DNA from: Xenophilus azovorans DSM 13620
GTDB lineage: Bacteria > Pseudomonadota > Gammaproteobacteria > Burkholderiales > Burkholderiaceae_C
NCBI RefSeq assembly: GCF_000745855.1
Contig: NZ_JQKD01000026.1
Location: forward strand, 1-64,000
Reading direction: 5' to 3'
Length of the DNA stretch: 64,000 nucleotides
Under the pieces are notes generated by a model. That model worked only from the letters and a program-made list of their open reading frames with translations. It searched no databases and was not told where the DNA came from. This document shows positions 15,598-24,009 of this stretch, in pieces. The first letter of the stretch is position 1, and every line of letters begins with the position of its first letter. The translations under genes and the position numbers were made by a program.

Positions 15598-16523
15598 GAG
15601 CGGACCTCCTCGAAGGTGAAGGCGGTGGCGAGCTTGACGAGGGCGTACTCCAGCACGAGGCCGACGATGCCGATGACGAAGATCGCGATGAGGATGTTCT
15701 TGACGTTGAGGTTGTTCCACTCGTCCCACACCCAGAAGCCGATGCCGACGCCGCCGGTCAGCATCTCGGCCGCCACGATCACCAGCCAGGCGGTGCCCAC
15801 CGCCAGGCGCACGCCGGTCAGCATGTAGGGCAGCACGGCGGGGAAGAGGATCTTCGTGACGACCTTCCACTCGGAGAGGTCGAGCACGCGCGCCACGTTC
15901 AGGTAGTCCTGCGGCACGCGCTGCACGCCCACCGCGGTGTTGATGACCATGGGCCAGATCGAGCAGATGAAGATGGTCCAGATGGCGGCCGGGTTGGCGC
16001 CCTTGAACACCAGGAGGCCGATCGGCAGCCAGGCCAGCGGCGAGACCGGGCGCAGCAGGCTGATGATCGGGTTGAACATGCGCGCCAGGAAGGTGAAGCG
16101 CCCGATGGCGAAGCCCGCCGGGATGCCCACCAGCGCCGCCAGGCCGAAGCCCAGCGCCACGCGCTGCAGCGACGAGAGCACGTTCCAGCCCACGCCCTGG
16201 TCGTTGGGGCCGTTGCGGTAGAACGGGTCGGCAAACACCTGCAGCGCCTGCTGCCAGGTCTCGCCGGGGCCGGGGAAGCCGTCGCCGCTGCGCGCGGCGA
16301 CCAGCTCCCACACCAGCGCTAGCAGGCCGAAGCCCAGCAGCGGCGGCAGCACGCGCAGCCACAGCCAGCGCATGTCGCGCGGCACCTTCGCGGCGGGCGC
16401 GGCAGCGGCGGCGGGCACCGGCGGGTGCAGGGGTTCGTTCGCCGCGGCGCGCTGCGGCGGCGCCGAGGACGCGGGGGCGGGCGGCTGCGCATCGAGCGGC
16501 AGGTGGAAGACGGCACTGACCAT
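15594..16523 (-). CDS. nasE: Nitrate ABC transporter permease (NasE/NrtB)
   Basis: A 309-residue membrane permease. An unusual Pro/Ala-rich cytoplasmic N-terminus of about 50 residues ([22 protein letters not shown]) precedes the first membrane span at [20 protein letters not shown]. The BPD_transp_1 core follows, with the EAA-like loop around [19 protein letters not shown] that contacts the ATPase. The nitrate permease segment [16 protein letters not shown] is clear. The ATG at 16523 has GGAG upstream. It lies 35 nt after nasF and overlaps nasD by 4 nt. Confidence 0.92.
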   Translation of the reverse strand: MVSAVFHLPLDAQPPAPASSAPPQRAAANEPLHPPVPAAAAAPAAKVPRDMRWLWLRVLPPLLGFGLLALVWELVAARSGDGFPGPGETWQQALQVFADPFYRNGPNDQGVGWNVLSSLQRVALGFGLAALVGIPAGFAIGRFTFLARMFNPIISLLRPVSPLAWLPIGLLVFKGANPAAIWTIFICSIWPMVINTAVGVQRVPQDYLNVARVLDLSEWKVVTKILFPAVLPYMLTGVRLAVGTAWLVIVAAEMLTGGVGIGFWVWDEWNNLNVKNILIAIFVIGIVGLVLEYALVKLATAFTFEEVRS

Positions 16524-16558
16524 GGGAGGCTCCGGTGGATGTCGAGGGGAAGGGCGCT

Positions 16559-17815
16559 TCAGCCCATCTGCACCTTGAAGGCGTCGGCGTACTTCTTCGG
16601 GTCCTTGCCGTCCCACACCACGCCGTCGATCAGCCTGCTGGTACGCAGCGGGCTGGCCGGCACGGCGGTGCCGGTGGCGGCGGCGGCCTGCCTGTAGATG
16701 TCGATGCGGTTGATCTCGGTGGCCACCTTCAGGTAGTCGGGGTGCTCCTTGAGCAGCCCCCAGCGCTTGTGCTGGGTGAGGAACCACATGCCGTCCGAGA
16801 GGTAGGGGAAGTTCACCGCGCCGTCGGCGTAGAACTTCATATGGTTCGGGTCGTCCCAGCTCCTGCCCAGGCCGTTGACATAGCGGCCCAGGATGCGCTG
16901 GTTGATCGCCTCCACGCTGGTGTTGACGTAGGCTTTGTCGGCGATGGTCTCGGCCATGCGGTTCTTGTTCTGCAGGCCGGCGTCGATCCACTTGCCCGCC
17001 TCGAGGACGGCGGCCGTCACCGCGCGCGCCGTGTTGGGGTGCTTCCTCACGAAGTCGCCGGTGGCGCCGAGCACTTTCTCGGGGTGGTCGGGCCACACGT
17101 CCTGCGAGGTGGCGGCGGTGATGCCGATGCCGTCCATGATGGCGCGCTGGTTCCAGGGCTCGCCGACCGAGAAACCGTCCATGTTGCCCACGCGCATGTT
17201 GGCCACCATCTGCGGCGGCGGCACGACGATGCTCTTGGCGTCCTTGAGCGGGTGGATGCCGCCCGAGGCCAGCCAGTAGTAGAGCCACATGGCGTGCGTG
17301 CCGGTGGGGAAGGTCTGGGCGAAGGTGTATTCGCGCTTCTCGGCAGCCATCAGCTTCGCCAGGCTGGCCAGGTCGACGGCGCCCTTGTCGGCCAGCTTCT
17401 TCGACAGCGTGAGGCCCTGGCCGTTGCGGTTGAGGGTCATCAGCACCGCCATGTCCTTCTTCGGGCCCGCGGTGCCCAGGTGCATGCCGTACACCATGCC
17501 GTAGAGCACGTGGGCGAAGTCCAGGTCGCCGTTCGCCAGCTTGTCGCGTACGCCGGCCCAGCTCGCCTCCTTGCTGGGCTCGATCTTCACGCCGTATTTC
17601 CTGTCGATGCCCAGCACCGAGGCCATCACCACGCTGGCGCAGTCCGTCAGCGGGATGAAGCCGATCTTCACCTCCTCCTTCTCGGGCTTGTCGGAGCCGG
17701 CGGCCCAGACGGCGGCGCGCAGGGCCGGGTCGATGCCGACCGCGCCGGCGGCAGCGGCCTTGAGCATGGTGCGGCGGCCGAGCCGCGGCGTTGCAGGGGT
17801 TGCAGCAAGGGTCAT
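16559..17815 (-). CDS. nasF: Nitrate ABC transporter substrate-binding protein (NasF/NrtA)
   Basis: A 418-residue nitrate-binding protein of the NrtA/CmpA type, exported to the periplasm or its membrane face. The N-terminus has a twin-arginine-like signal ([15 protein letters not shown]). The mature part begins [18 protein letters not shown], the standard NrtA opening, and contains [23 protein letters not shown], which forms part of the ligand site. The ATG at 17815 is chosen because it places the signal at the N-terminus; an in-frame ATG at 17944 lies inside the leader terminator and lacks a ribosome site. It is the first structural gene of the nas operon and is preceded by a regulatory leader. 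Confidence 0.93.
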   Translation of the reverse strand: MTLAATPATPRLGRRTMLKAAAAGAVGIDPALRAAVWAAGSDKPEKEEVKIGFIPLTDCASVVMASVLGIDRKYGVKIEPSKEASWAGVRDKLANGDLDFAHVLYGMVYGMHLGTAGPKKDMAVLMTLNRNGQGLTLSKKLADKGAVDLASLAKLMAAEKREYTFAQTFPTGTHAMWLYYWLASGGIHPLKDAKSIVVPPPQMVANMRVGNMDGFSVGEPWNQRAIMDGIGITAATSQDVWPDHPEKVLGATGDFVRKHPNTARAVTAAVLEAGKWIDAGLQNKNRMAETIADKAYVNTSVEAINQRILGRYVNGLGRSWDDPNHMKFYADGAVNFPYLSDGMWFLTQHKRWGLLKEHPDYLKVATEINRIDIYRQAAAATGTAVPASPLRTSRLIDGVVWDGKDPKKYADAFKVQMG

Positions 17816-17857
17816 GGGGCCAACTCCAGTCGAAGAAAGGACAGGGCGGCGAAGGGG

Positions 17858-17938
17858 CAAAAAACGAAAAAGGCGTCCTCGCCGCGCATGCATTCGCTCG
17901 CTGTCGCGAACGAACCCACGCGGGCAGAGGACGCCTTT
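17858..17938 (-). terminator. Leader terminator of the nas operon
   Basis: On the minus strand, AAAGGCGTCCTC (17938-17927) pairs perfectly with GAGGACGCCTTT (17880-17869), and a T-rich tract (complement of 17858-17871) follows. The enclosed segment contains a second 9-bp hairpin (one G-U pair) with a GACA loop, around 17892-17913. The structure lies 43 nt before the nasF start, within the only gene-free stretch over 300 nt (17816-18138). It would stop transcription unless antiterminated, as for the NasR-controlled nasF leader of Klebsiella. Confidence 0.75.
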
Positions 17939-17947
17939 GTCCATTTC

Positions 17948-17979
17948 GCCGGCCGCATCCTCCGTTGGATGCCGCCGGC
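17948..17979 (-). promoter_or_regulatory. ANTAR-type hexaloop hairpin (candidate NasR target RNA)
   Basis: On the minus strand a 6-bp stem (GCATCC/GGATGC) carries the six-base loop AACGGA. It is extended beyond one G-G mismatch by a further 6-bp stem (17974-17979 with 17948-17953). ANTAR proteins recognise stem-loops with hexanucleotide loops having A at position 1 and G at position 4, and this loop fits. It ends 9 nt before the terminator stem. A partner hairpin just upstream is only weakly seen: CCGG arms with loop TGAAGG, which does not fit A1/G4. Confidence 0.6.
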
Positions 17980-18138
17980 CCGGCCTTCACCGGTCTGGGC
18001 TGTCTATCGCAAGCGCCGTGCCAGCGGCCCTGGGGGCGCTTCGGGCGGAAAAGCCAGGCTATTTCCCTTGGATCGGGCCATCGGAGGCACAACGACGAGG
18101 CGGCGAGGCACGCATCTTGTGCGCTGCACCATCCCTGC

Positions 18139-19404
18139 TCAGCGCGCCGGCAGGTACTCGGCCATCGTCAGCACCGATTCGGCGACCTCGACCAGCCGGC
18201 GGTTCTGGTTCATGGCGGTCTGGCGCAGCATCTTGTGCGCCTCTTCCTCGCTCAGGTGGCGGTGCGCCATCAGCAGGCCCTTGGCGCGCTCGACCACCTT
18301 GCGCTCGTTGAGGGCGGCGCGCACGGTCTCCAACTCGTCGCTCATGGCCTGCAGGCGGCGCGCCTGCGCCTGCACCATGTCCAGCACCGAGCGTTCGAGC
18401 TGGCGGCCGAAGGCCGAGGAGGCCGGCGCGGGCGCATCGCCGGTGTCGCCGTCGTCGAAGAAGCCCGTCTGCGGCGCCGGCCCGGGGCCGTCGGCCAGCG
18501 CCTCGTATTGCTGCAGTTCGGCGTGCGCCTGGGCGATCTTGCGGTCGCACAGCACGCGCAGGCCCTGCGCCAGCTGCGCCTCGAGCACGCGCATGGCGTC
18601 GATGCGGCGCGTGCAGCAGGCGAACCAGGCCGGGCCCAGTTCGGGGTCCAGGTCGGGCCCCGGCGCCGCGCAGCCGATGCGGCGCAGGCGCTCCAGCTCC
18701 GCCGTGTCCGCGCCGCCGTGCGCGGCCTGCCACTGCGCGCGCAGCGTTTCGTCGGCGAAGTCGGCGAAGACCTCGAAGCAGCGCTCCTGCGACTCGATCA
18801 GGTGCAGCCAGGGCGGGCGCAGCTCGGCGTCGGCGCGTGCACGGGTGAAGGCGGCGGCGCCGAAGGCGCGCTCCTGTCCGGCGAACTCTTTGCCCTGCAT
18901 GAAGTTGAACATCGCCACCAGCTGGCGCGAGATCTGCGGGTCCGTGGCGCCGTCGGCGGCCTCGAAGACCACCGCCAGCAGCCCGCCGATGAGCTTGGCG
19001 AAGGCCGCGGCGGCCTGCGCGGGCGAGACGGCGCCCGCGCCGATGCGTGCGCGCAGTTGCGCCAGCGCGTCCAGCCCCGGCAGCACCCAGGCCACGCGGT
19101 TGAACAGGCGCGTGCCGCTGCCCGGCGGCTGGGGCTCCTGCGTCAGCCGGTCCAGGGCGGCGCGCACCGCCTGCTCGGCCGCCTGCGCCTCGGCCACCTG
19201 CGCGGTGCGTTCGGCCGCGAAGCGCGTGCCGCCCGAGCCGAGGAAGATGTTGGACAGGCCGCGCTCCTTCTGCAGCGCGTGGACGAGCCCGCCGATGCAG
19301 CCCACCAGCGCGACGGTGCGCCCCAGGTGCGCGAGCTCCTCGATCTCGCAGCGGCGGGCGGCCATGAGGAAGCGGAGGCCGGAAGGCATGGACGTGGTCG
19401 TCAT
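18139..19404 (-). CDS. nasR: Nitrate-responsive antiterminator NasR (NIT domain plus ANTAR domain)
   Basis: A 421-residue soluble regulator. Residues about 35-290 form a NIT nitrate/nitrite-sensing helical domain, recognisable by [18 protein letters not shown] and by [16 protein letters not shown]. Residues about 355-415 form an ANTAR RNA-binding domain ([20 protein letters not shown], then [20 protein letters not shown]). In Klebsiella, NasR binds the nasF leader RNA when nitrate or nitrite is present and prevents termination. Here the gene sits directly upstream of nasF, and the intervening leader has both an ANTAR-type hairpin and a terminator, so the same mechanism is strongly suggested. 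Confidence 0.93.
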   Translation of the reverse strand: MTTTSMPSGLRFLMAARRCEIEELAHLGRTVALVGCIGGLVHALQKERGLSNIFLGSGGTRFAAERTAQVAEAQAAEQAVRAALDRLTQEPQPPGSGTRLFNRVAWVLPGLDALAQLRARIGAGAVSPAQAAAAFAKLIGGLLAVVFEAADGATDPQISRQLVAMFNFMQGKEFAGQERAFGAAAFTRARADAELRPPWLHLIESQERCFEVFADFADETLRAQWQAAHGGADTAELERLRRIGCAAPGPDLDPELGPAWFACCTRRIDAMRVLEAQLAQGLRVLCDRKIAQAHAELQQYEALADGPGPAPQTGFFDDGDTGDAPAPASSAFGRQLERSVLDMVQAQARRLQAMSDELETVRAALNERKVVERAKGLLMAHRHLSEEEAHKMLRQTAMNQNRRLVEVAESVLTMAEYLPAR

Positions 19405-19447
19405 CGTGATGGCCCGTCCGCAGCAAATTCCGTGCCCCCGGCCGGGT

Positions 19448-19472
19448 GCGGCGATTGATCCACAATCGCCGC
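19448..19472 (+). promoter_or_regulatory. Perfect dyad abutting the hisI start, overlapping a -10-like element
   Basis: The arm GCGGCGATTG (19448-19457) is exactly complementary to 19463-19472, with the 5-nt spacer ATCCA. The right arm ends at the base before the hisI ATG and includes CACAAT (19461-19466), a -10-like hexamer 6 nt from the ATG. It could be an operator or, if transcribed, a hairpin. It lies in the 68-nt gap between divergent nasR and hisI. Confidence 0.45.
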
Positions 19473-19862
19473 ATGGATTGGCTCGACGAAGTGAAATGGG
19501 ACGCGGCCGGCCTGGTGCCGGTGATCGCCCAGGAGCGCGGCAGCAAGGACGTGCTGATGTTCGCCTGGATGAACCGCGAGGCGCTGGCGAAGACGGCCGA
19601 GCTGGGCCGCGCCGTGTACTTCAGCCGCTCGCGCGGCCGGCTGTGGTTCAAGGGCGAGGAGTCCGGCCACGTGCAGACCGTGCACCAGATCCGCCTGGAC
19701 TGCGACAACGACGTGGTGCTGCTGGAGGTGACCCAGCAGGGCCACGAGCCCGGCATCGCCTGCCACACGGGCCGTCACAGCTGCTTCTTCCAGAAATACG
19801 AGGATGGCGCGTGGAAAACGGTCGAGCCGGTCTTGAAGGATCCGGAGAGCATCTACAAATGA
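19473..19862 (+). CDS. hisI: Phosphoribosyl-AMP cyclohydrolase
   Basis: A 129-residue enzyme that opens the adenine ring of phosphoribosyl-AMP, the third step of histidine synthesis. The sequence starts [20 protein letters not shown] and contains the hallmark [19 protein letters not shown]. The metal-binding residues lie in [13 protein letters not shown] and [11 protein letters not shown] (Zn and Mg sites). The ATG at 19473 gives the usual length; an in-frame TTG/ATG further upstream lacks similarity. No hisF lies upstream, where it normally would; the nitrate cluster is there instead. The stop overlaps hisE by 4 nt. Confidence 0.95.
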   Translation: MDWLDEVKWDAAGLVPVIAQERGSKDVLMFAWMNREALAKTAELGRAVYFSRSRGRLWFKGEESGHVQTVHQIRLDCDNDVVLLEVTQQGHEPGIACHTGRHSCFFQKYEDGAWKTVEPVLKDPESIYK

Positions 19863-20248
19863 CCGCGATGGGCGAACCCGCATCCACCACCGATGTGCTC
19901 GACCGCCTGGCGGCCGTGATCGACAGCCGCCTGCCCGGGCGCGGCGGCGACCCCGAGGCCAGCTACGTGGCGCGCCTGCTGCACCGCGGCCCGGACGCCT
20001 TCCTCAAGAAGATCGGCGAGGAGGCCACCGAGGTCGTCATGGCCGCCAAGGACGCCGACCACGGCGGCGAGCGGCAGAAAATAGTGAACGAAGTGGCCGA
20101 CCTGTGGTTCCACAGCATGATCGCGCTGGCCCACTACGGGCTGGCGCCGCGCGACGTGGCGGCCGAGCTGGCGCGCCGCGAGGGCACCAGCGGCATCGAG
20201 GAGAAGGCGCTGCGCAAGGCGCAGGGCCGCGAGGCCGCCGGCGACTGA
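19859..20248 (+). CDS. hisE: Phosphoribosyl-ATP diphosphatase
   Basis: A 129-residue MazG-fold pyrophosphohydrolase for phosphoribosyl-ATP, the second step of histidine synthesis. The metal-binding helices read [18 protein letters not shown] and [17 protein letters not shown], the classic E-x2-E and E-x2-D pattern. It starts with an ATG overlapping the hisI stop (ATGA), so the two are translationally coupled. The C-terminal tail ([15 protein letters not shown]) is family-typical. hisI and hisE are separate genes here rather than the fused hisIE of enterics. Confidence 0.95.
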   Translation: MTAMGEPASTTDVLDRLAAVIDSRLPGRGGDPEASYVARLLHRGPDAFLKKIGEEATEVVMAAKDADHGGERQKIVNEVADLWFHSMIALAHYGLAPRDVAAELARREGTSGIEEKALRKAQGREAAGD

Positions 20249-20266
20249 ACGACGAAAGGACTGTGC

Positions 20267-20647
20267 ATGGCCAACGACATCGTCACCGTGGAAAGCAAGG
20301 AAGAGGAGTCGCTGAAGACCATCGGCTGGGTCAGCTACATCCTGCACCTGATCGTGGCCATCGCGGCCGTGATCCCGGGCGCGCAGGTGTCGGTGCTCCT
20401 GCTGCTGCTGGCGCTGCTGATCGACTTCGTCAAGCGCGACGACGCGGCCGGCACCTGGCAGGCCTCCCACTTCAGCTGGCGCATCCGCTCCGTGCTGTGG
20501 GCCGGCGTGCTGTACCTGCTGACCTCCTGGCTGTGGCTGCTGCTGCTGGTGCCCGGCTGGATCGCCTGGAGCCTGATCTCGCTGTGGTTCCTCTACCGCA
20601 TCGTCAAGGGCATGGTCCGCATGAGCGCGGGCCGGGCGATGGATTGA
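20267..20647 (+). CDS. DUF4870-family small membrane protein
   Basis: A 126-residue predicted integral membrane protein. After a charged N-terminus (VESKEEESLKTIGW) there are about three hydrophobic spans: YILHLIVAIAAVIPGAQVSV with LLLLLALLIDFVK, VLWAGVLYLLTSWLWLLLLV, and IAWSLISLWFLYRIVKGMV. The last span ends in the R-I-V-K-G pattern common in DUF4870 proteins. No function is established. It lies between hisE and the HIT gene, as in many Burkholderiales, and overlaps the HIT ATG by 1 nt. Confidence 0.75.
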   Translation: MANDIVTVESKEEESLKTIGWVSYILHLIVAIAAVIPGAQVSVLLLLLALLIDFVKRDDAAGTWQASHFSWRIRSVLWAGVLYLLTSWLWLLLLVPGWIAWSLISLWFLYRIVKGMVRMSAGRAMD

Positions 20648-21033
20648 TGATCGACTCACCGGAGAAACGAACTTTGTCGCACGACCCGAACTGCATCTTC
20701 TGCAAGATCGTCGAGGGAAAGATCCCGTCGAAGAAGGTCTACGAGGACGAGGAGCTCTTCGCCTTCCACGACATCGCGCCCTGGGCGCCGGTGCATTTCA
20801 TGGTCGTGCCCCGGCGCCACATCCCGTCGATGGCGCAGCTCACCCCGGAGGACGCCGGCCTCATGGGGCGCATCATGACCCTGGCGCCGAAGCTGGCGCT
20901 GGAGCAGGGCTGCAACCCGTACCCCGAGGGCGGTTTCCGCGTGGTGGTCAACACCGGCAGCGAGGGCGGGCAGGAGGTGCACCATCTCCATGTCCACGTC
21001 ATGGGCGGCCCGCGGCCCTGGGCCCGCGGGTGA
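20647..21033 (+). CDS. HIT-family histidine triad nucleotide-binding protein
   Basis: A protein of about 128 residues of the HIT/HINT family, which hydrolyses AMP-amine conjugates such as adenosine phosphoramidates. The N-terminal zinc-contact-like CIFCKIVEGKIPSKKVYED and the C-terminal triad HHLHVHVMGG are both present. The ATG at 20647 overlaps the preceding stop (TGATG) but has no Shine-Dalgarno sequence. A TTG at 20674, with GGAG 9 nt upstream, would give the more usual N-terminus (SHDPNCIFCK) and may be the true start. It is followed by tatABC. Confidence 0.9.
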   Translation: MIDSPEKRTLSHDPNCIFCKIVEGKIPSKKVYEDEELFAFHDIAPWAPVHFMVVPRRHIPSMAQLTPEDAGLMGRIMTLAPKLALEQGCNPYPEGGFRVVVNTGSEGGQEVHHLHVHVMGGPRPWARG

Positions 21034-21099
21034 TCCGGGCTTTCGGCGCACCGCCGGCGCCCCATTGACTAAAATTCACAGATTCTTCAGGAGCAATCC

Positions 21100-21333
21100 A
21101 TGGGTTCCCTTTCCATCTGGCACTGGCTGATCGTGCTGCTGATCGTCGTCATGGTGTTCGGCACCAAGAAGCTCAAGAACATCGGCTCCGACCTCGGCGG
21201 CGCCGTCAAGGGCTTCAAGGACGGCATGAAGGACGGCCAGGCCGATCCCGCCGCCCCTGCGCAGCAGGTGACCAACACCACCCCCGGCGCCGACAAGTCG
21301 ACCATCGACGTCGAAGCGCGCCAGAAGTCCTGA
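21100..21333 (+). CDS. tatA: Twin-arginine translocase subunit TatA
   Basis: A 77-residue TatA that forms the protein-conducting assembly of the Tat pathway in the inner membrane. It has one N-terminal span ([20 protein letters not shown]) with the conserved [14 protein letters not shown] hinge and an amphipathic helix ([12 protein letters not shown]), followed by a polar tail. AGGAG lies 6 nt before the ATG. tatB and tatC follow, so the whole Tat core is present; the likely twin-arginine clients nearby are the nitrate-binding protein, the Bug receptor and the Rieske protein. Confidence 0.96.
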   Translation: MGSLSIWHWLIVLLIVVMVFGTKKLKNIGSDLGGAVKGFKDGMKDGQADPAAPAQQVTNTTPGADKSTIDVEARQKS

Positions 21334-21356
21334 GCCTTGCGACTGCACCGGCGCCC

Positions 21357-21821
21357 GTGATCGACCTCGGCATTTCCAAGATGGCGCTGATCGGTGCCGT
21401 GGCGCTGATCGTCATCGGCCCGGAGAAGCTGCCGGGCGTGGCCCGCACGGTGGGCACGCTGCTGGGACGGGCGCAGCGCTACGTCAACGACGTCAAGGCC
21501 GAGGTCAACCGCTCGATGGAGCTGGACGAGCTGCGCAAGATGAAGGACACCGTCGAGGGCGCCGCCCGCGACGTGGAACAGAGCATCCACAGCGGCGCGC
21601 GCGAGGTCGAGAGCAGCCTGTCGGGCGCCGAAGTCGATGCGCTCTCGCCGGAGTCCATCGAGGCTGCGCCGGTCTATCCCGTCTACAAGCATCCCCGCAA
21701 GAACTGGCGCCTGAAGCAGGGCGCCGTTCCCCACTGGTACAAGACGCGCAACGGCGTGCGCACCCGGGCCCAGTCGGGCGCCGCGCGCGTGGCCCGCTAC
21801 CGTCCGCAGAAGTTCAACTAG
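21357..21821 (+). CDS. tatB: Twin-arginine translocase subunit TatB
   Basis: A 154-residue TatB, part of the TatBC receptor for twin-arginine signals. It begins with a GTG (21357) and the family sequence [20 protein letters not shown], then [13 protein letters not shown], with the conserved glutamate and proline at the end of the single membrane span. A long amphipathic helix follows ([20 protein letters not shown]). The C-terminus is basic ([12 protein letters not shown]). It lies 23 nt after tatA and is read in the same direction as tatC. Confidence 0.95.
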   Translation: MIDLGISKMALIGAVALIVIGPEKLPGVARTVGTLLGRAQRYVNDVKAEVNRSMELDELRKMKDTVEGAARDVEQSIHSGAREVESSLSGAEVDALSPESIEAAPVYPVYKHPRKNWRLKQGAVPHWYKTRNGVRTRAQSGAARVARYRPQKFN

Positions 21822-21884
21822 CGCCGGCGGCGCCCCCTTCCTTCCCCCTCGCGCCGGAGTCCGGCCCCGCGGACCCTTCCCCCG

Positions 21885-22700
21885 ATGGCTGATTCCGATC
21901 CCAAGAACAAAGAAGACGAGCTGGCCGGCACGGAGCAGCCCTTCGTCGCCCACCTGGCCGAGCTGCGCGACCGGCTGCTCTACTGCATCTACGGCGTGGC
22001 GATCGCCGCCGCGCTGCTGGCCGTCTGGCCGGGCCCGAGCGGGCTGATCGACTGGATCGCCGTGCCCATCCGCCACCACATGCCGCCCGACGCGAAGCTG
22101 ATCGCCGTGGGCGTGTTCTCACCCTTCTTCGTGCCGCTGAAGGTGCTGATGATGGCGGCCGTGCTGCTGGCGTTGCCGTGGCTGATGTACCAGATCTGGA
22201 TGTTCGTCGCCCCGGGCTTGTACAGCCACGAGAAGCGCTTCGCGCTGCCGCTGATCATCTTCGGCAGCTTCCTGGCCTATGCCGGCATCGCCTTCGTGCA
22301 GTTCTTCGTGCTGGAGCGGGTGTTCGGCTTCATCCAGCACTTCACACCCGAGTCGGTGGCGGCGACGCCGGACATCTCGTCCTACGTCGAGTCCATCCTG
22401 TCGCTGTACCTGGCCTTCGGCGCGGCCTTCCAGGTGCCCATCGTGGTGATGCTGCTGGTGCGCTTCGAGATGATCACCATCGAGAAGCTGCGCTCCTTCC
22501 GAGGCTACTTCATCGTGGTGGCCTTCGTGGTGGCGGCGGTGATCACGCCGCCCGACGTGATCTCGCAGCTCGCGCTGGCGATCCCCATGTGCCTGCTCTA
22601 CGAGGTCGGCATCTTCGCGGCGCAGTATTTCGTGCGCGTGACCAAGGTGCCGGAGGAAGACGGCGCCGGCGAGCAGAAGACGGACTCGGCGCAGCCCTGA
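21885..22700 (+). CDS. tatC: Twin-arginine translocase subunit TatC
   Basis: A 271-residue TatC with six predicted membrane spans, the main binding site for twin-arginine signal peptides. Diagnostic segments are PFVAHLAELRDRLLYCIYG at the N-terminus, SPFFVPLKVLMMAAVLLALPW, YQIWMFVAPGLYSHEKR and FAYAGIAFVQFFV-like span 3. The fourth and fifth spans include the conserved PDISSYVESILSLYLAFG. The start at 21885 follows a short 63-nt gap after tatB. The 3' end is convergent with the htrA-like gene; a 14-bp GC palindrome (22718-22731) lies between the stops. Confidence 0.96.
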   Translation: MADSDPKNKEDELAGTEQPFVAHLAELRDRLLYCIYGVAIAAALLAVWPGPSGLIDWIAVPIRHHMPPDAKLIAVGVFSPFFVPLKVLMMAAVLLALPWLMYQIWMFVAPGLYSHEKRFALPLIIFGSFLAYAGIAFVQFFVLERVFGFIQHFTPESVAATPDISSYVESILSLYLAFGAAFQVPIVVMLLVRFEMITIEKLRSFRGYFIVVAFVVAAVITPPDVISQLALAIPMCLLYEVGIFAAQYFVRVTKVPEEDGAGEQKTDSAQP

Positions 22701-22731
22701 GCCTCCAGGGTTCGGGGGCGCCGGCCGGCGC

Positions 22732-23895
22732 TCAGTTCGGCAGGCGGCGGATCGGCGTGCGCGGGCGGGTGCCCGCCGTCACGTCCAGCTCCATCCGGTC
22801 GGCGCCGCGCTGCAGCTTGAACAGGGCGCTGCTGCCGGGCTTCAGCCCGGCCACGGCGGTGAGCAGTTCCTGCACGTTGCCGATGTCCTTGTCGCCCACC
22901 GCGGTGATCACGTCGCCCGGCCGCAGGCCCGCCCGCGCCGCCGGCCCGTTCTGCAGCACGCCGGTGATGATCACGCCCTCGGTGGCCTTGACGCCGAAGG
23001 TCTCCGCCAGCTCGGGCGAGAGGTCGTTGGGCTCCACGCCGATCCAGCCTCGCGTGACCTGGCCATCCTTGACGATGCCTTCCAGCACCTGCTTGGCCGT
23101 GGACACGGGGATCGCGAAGCCGATGCCCATGCTGCCGCCCGAGCGCGAGTAGATCGCGGTGTTGATGCCCTCCAGGTTGCCGTTGACGTCGATCAGCGCG
23201 CCGCCGGAGTTGCCGGGGTTGATCGCCGCGTCGGTCTGGATGAAGTTCTCGAAGGTGTTGATGCCGAGCTGGTTGCGGCCCAGGGCCGAGACGATGCCGC
23301 TGGTGACCGTCTGGCCGACGCCGAAGGGGTTGCCGATCGCCAGCACCTGGTCGCCCACCTGCAGCACGTCGGAATTGCCCAGCACGATCACCGGCAGCTT
23401 GTCCAGCGTGATGCGGATGACCGCCAGGTCGGTGTCCGGGTCGGTGCCGATGAGCTTGCCCGGCGCGTGGCGTCCGTCGTTGAGCGTGACCTCGATCTCG
23501 TCGGCGCCCTCGACCACGTGGTTGTTGGTGAGGATGTAGCCGTCGGCGCTGACGATCACGCCGCTGCCCAGGCCCACCTGCGGCTGCGAATCGCCCTGGT
23601 CGCCGAAGAAGAAGCGGAACCAGGGGTCGTCGCTGCGCGGGTGGCGGCTGGCGGCCTTGCTGGTGTTGATGCTCACCACCGCCGGCGCCGCCTTCTTGGC
23701 CGCGGCGCTCAGGCTGCCGGGCGCGGGCAGGGCCGAGCCGGGCCCGGCCGTCGGCGCCTCGATGATCGACACCACGCCGCCGAGCGAGCGGGTGCTGCCG
23801 TGCTGCAGCCACTGGGGCTTGAGAGTGGCGACCACGAAATACGCCGCCAGCAGGACGGTCACGGCTTGGGCGAACAGCAGCCAGATGCGCTTCAT
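22732..23895 (-). CDS. DegS/HtrA-type periplasmic serine protease
   Basis: A 387-residue trypsin-like protease with one PDZ domain. The N-terminus is a membrane anchor or signal (IWLLFAQAVTVLLAAYFVVA). The catalytic triad is His126 (TNNHVVEG), Asp156 (PDTDLAV) and Ser230 (NPGNSGGAL). The PDZ domain covers about residues 285-375 (AGLRPGDVITAVGDKDI). One anchor plus one PDZ domain resembles DegS, which senses misfolded outer-membrane proteins, but the target here is not shown. The ATG at 23895 puts the anchor at the N-terminus; an upstream in-frame start is rejected for that reason. Confidence 0.9.
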   Translation of the reverse strand: MKRIWLLFAQAVTVLLAAYFVVATLKPQWLQHGSTRSLGGVVSIIEAPTAGPGSALPAPGSLSAAAKKAAPAVVSINTSKAASRHPRSDDPWFRFFFGDQGDSQPQVGLGSGVIVSADGYILTNNHVVEGADEIEVTLNDGRHAPGKLIGTDPDTDLAVIRITLDKLPVIVLGNSDVLQVGDQVLAIGNPFGVGQTVTSGIVSALGRNQLGINTFENFIQTDAAINPGNSGGALIDVNGNLEGINTAIYSRSGGSMGIGFAIPVSTAKQVLEGIVKDGQVTRGWIGVEPNDLSPELAETFGVKATEGVIITGVLQNGPAARAGLRPGDVITAVGDKDIGNVQELLTAVAGLKPGSSALFKLQRGADRMELDVTAGTRPRTPIRRLPN

Positions 23896-23997
23896 GAAAA
23901 AGAGGCCGGAATGAAGGAGCCGCGGTGCGCGGCCCGAGGCCGGCATTGTCCCTCAAGCCCGGCGGGCAGGCGGGTGCGCGGACCCCTGCCGGAGGGC

Positions 23998-24009
23998 GAC
24001 AATGCCCGC
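23998..24009 (+). promoter_or_regulatory. Putative -10 element of a leaderless promoter for the Nif3-like gene
   Basis: GACAAT (23998-24003) is followed by 6 nt and the ATG at 24010, with no Shine-Dalgarno sequence. The geometry matches that before hisI, the LysR gene at 5899 and the GlxA-type gene. A second GACAAT in the opposite orientation (23942-23947) could serve the divergent protease gene. Confidence 0.4.

Noticed and set aside
17816-17944. A 43-codon in-frame extension of the nitrate-binding protein starting at 17944 inside the terminator hairpin
   Set aside because: It has no ribosome site, would place residues ahead of the twin-arginine signal and is explained by chance reading through the terminator stem.
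22718-22731. A perfect 14-bp GC palindrome between the convergent tatC and protease genes
   Set aside because: It has no T tract on either strand, so it cannot be called a terminator. Such palindromes are expected in DNA this GC-rich.
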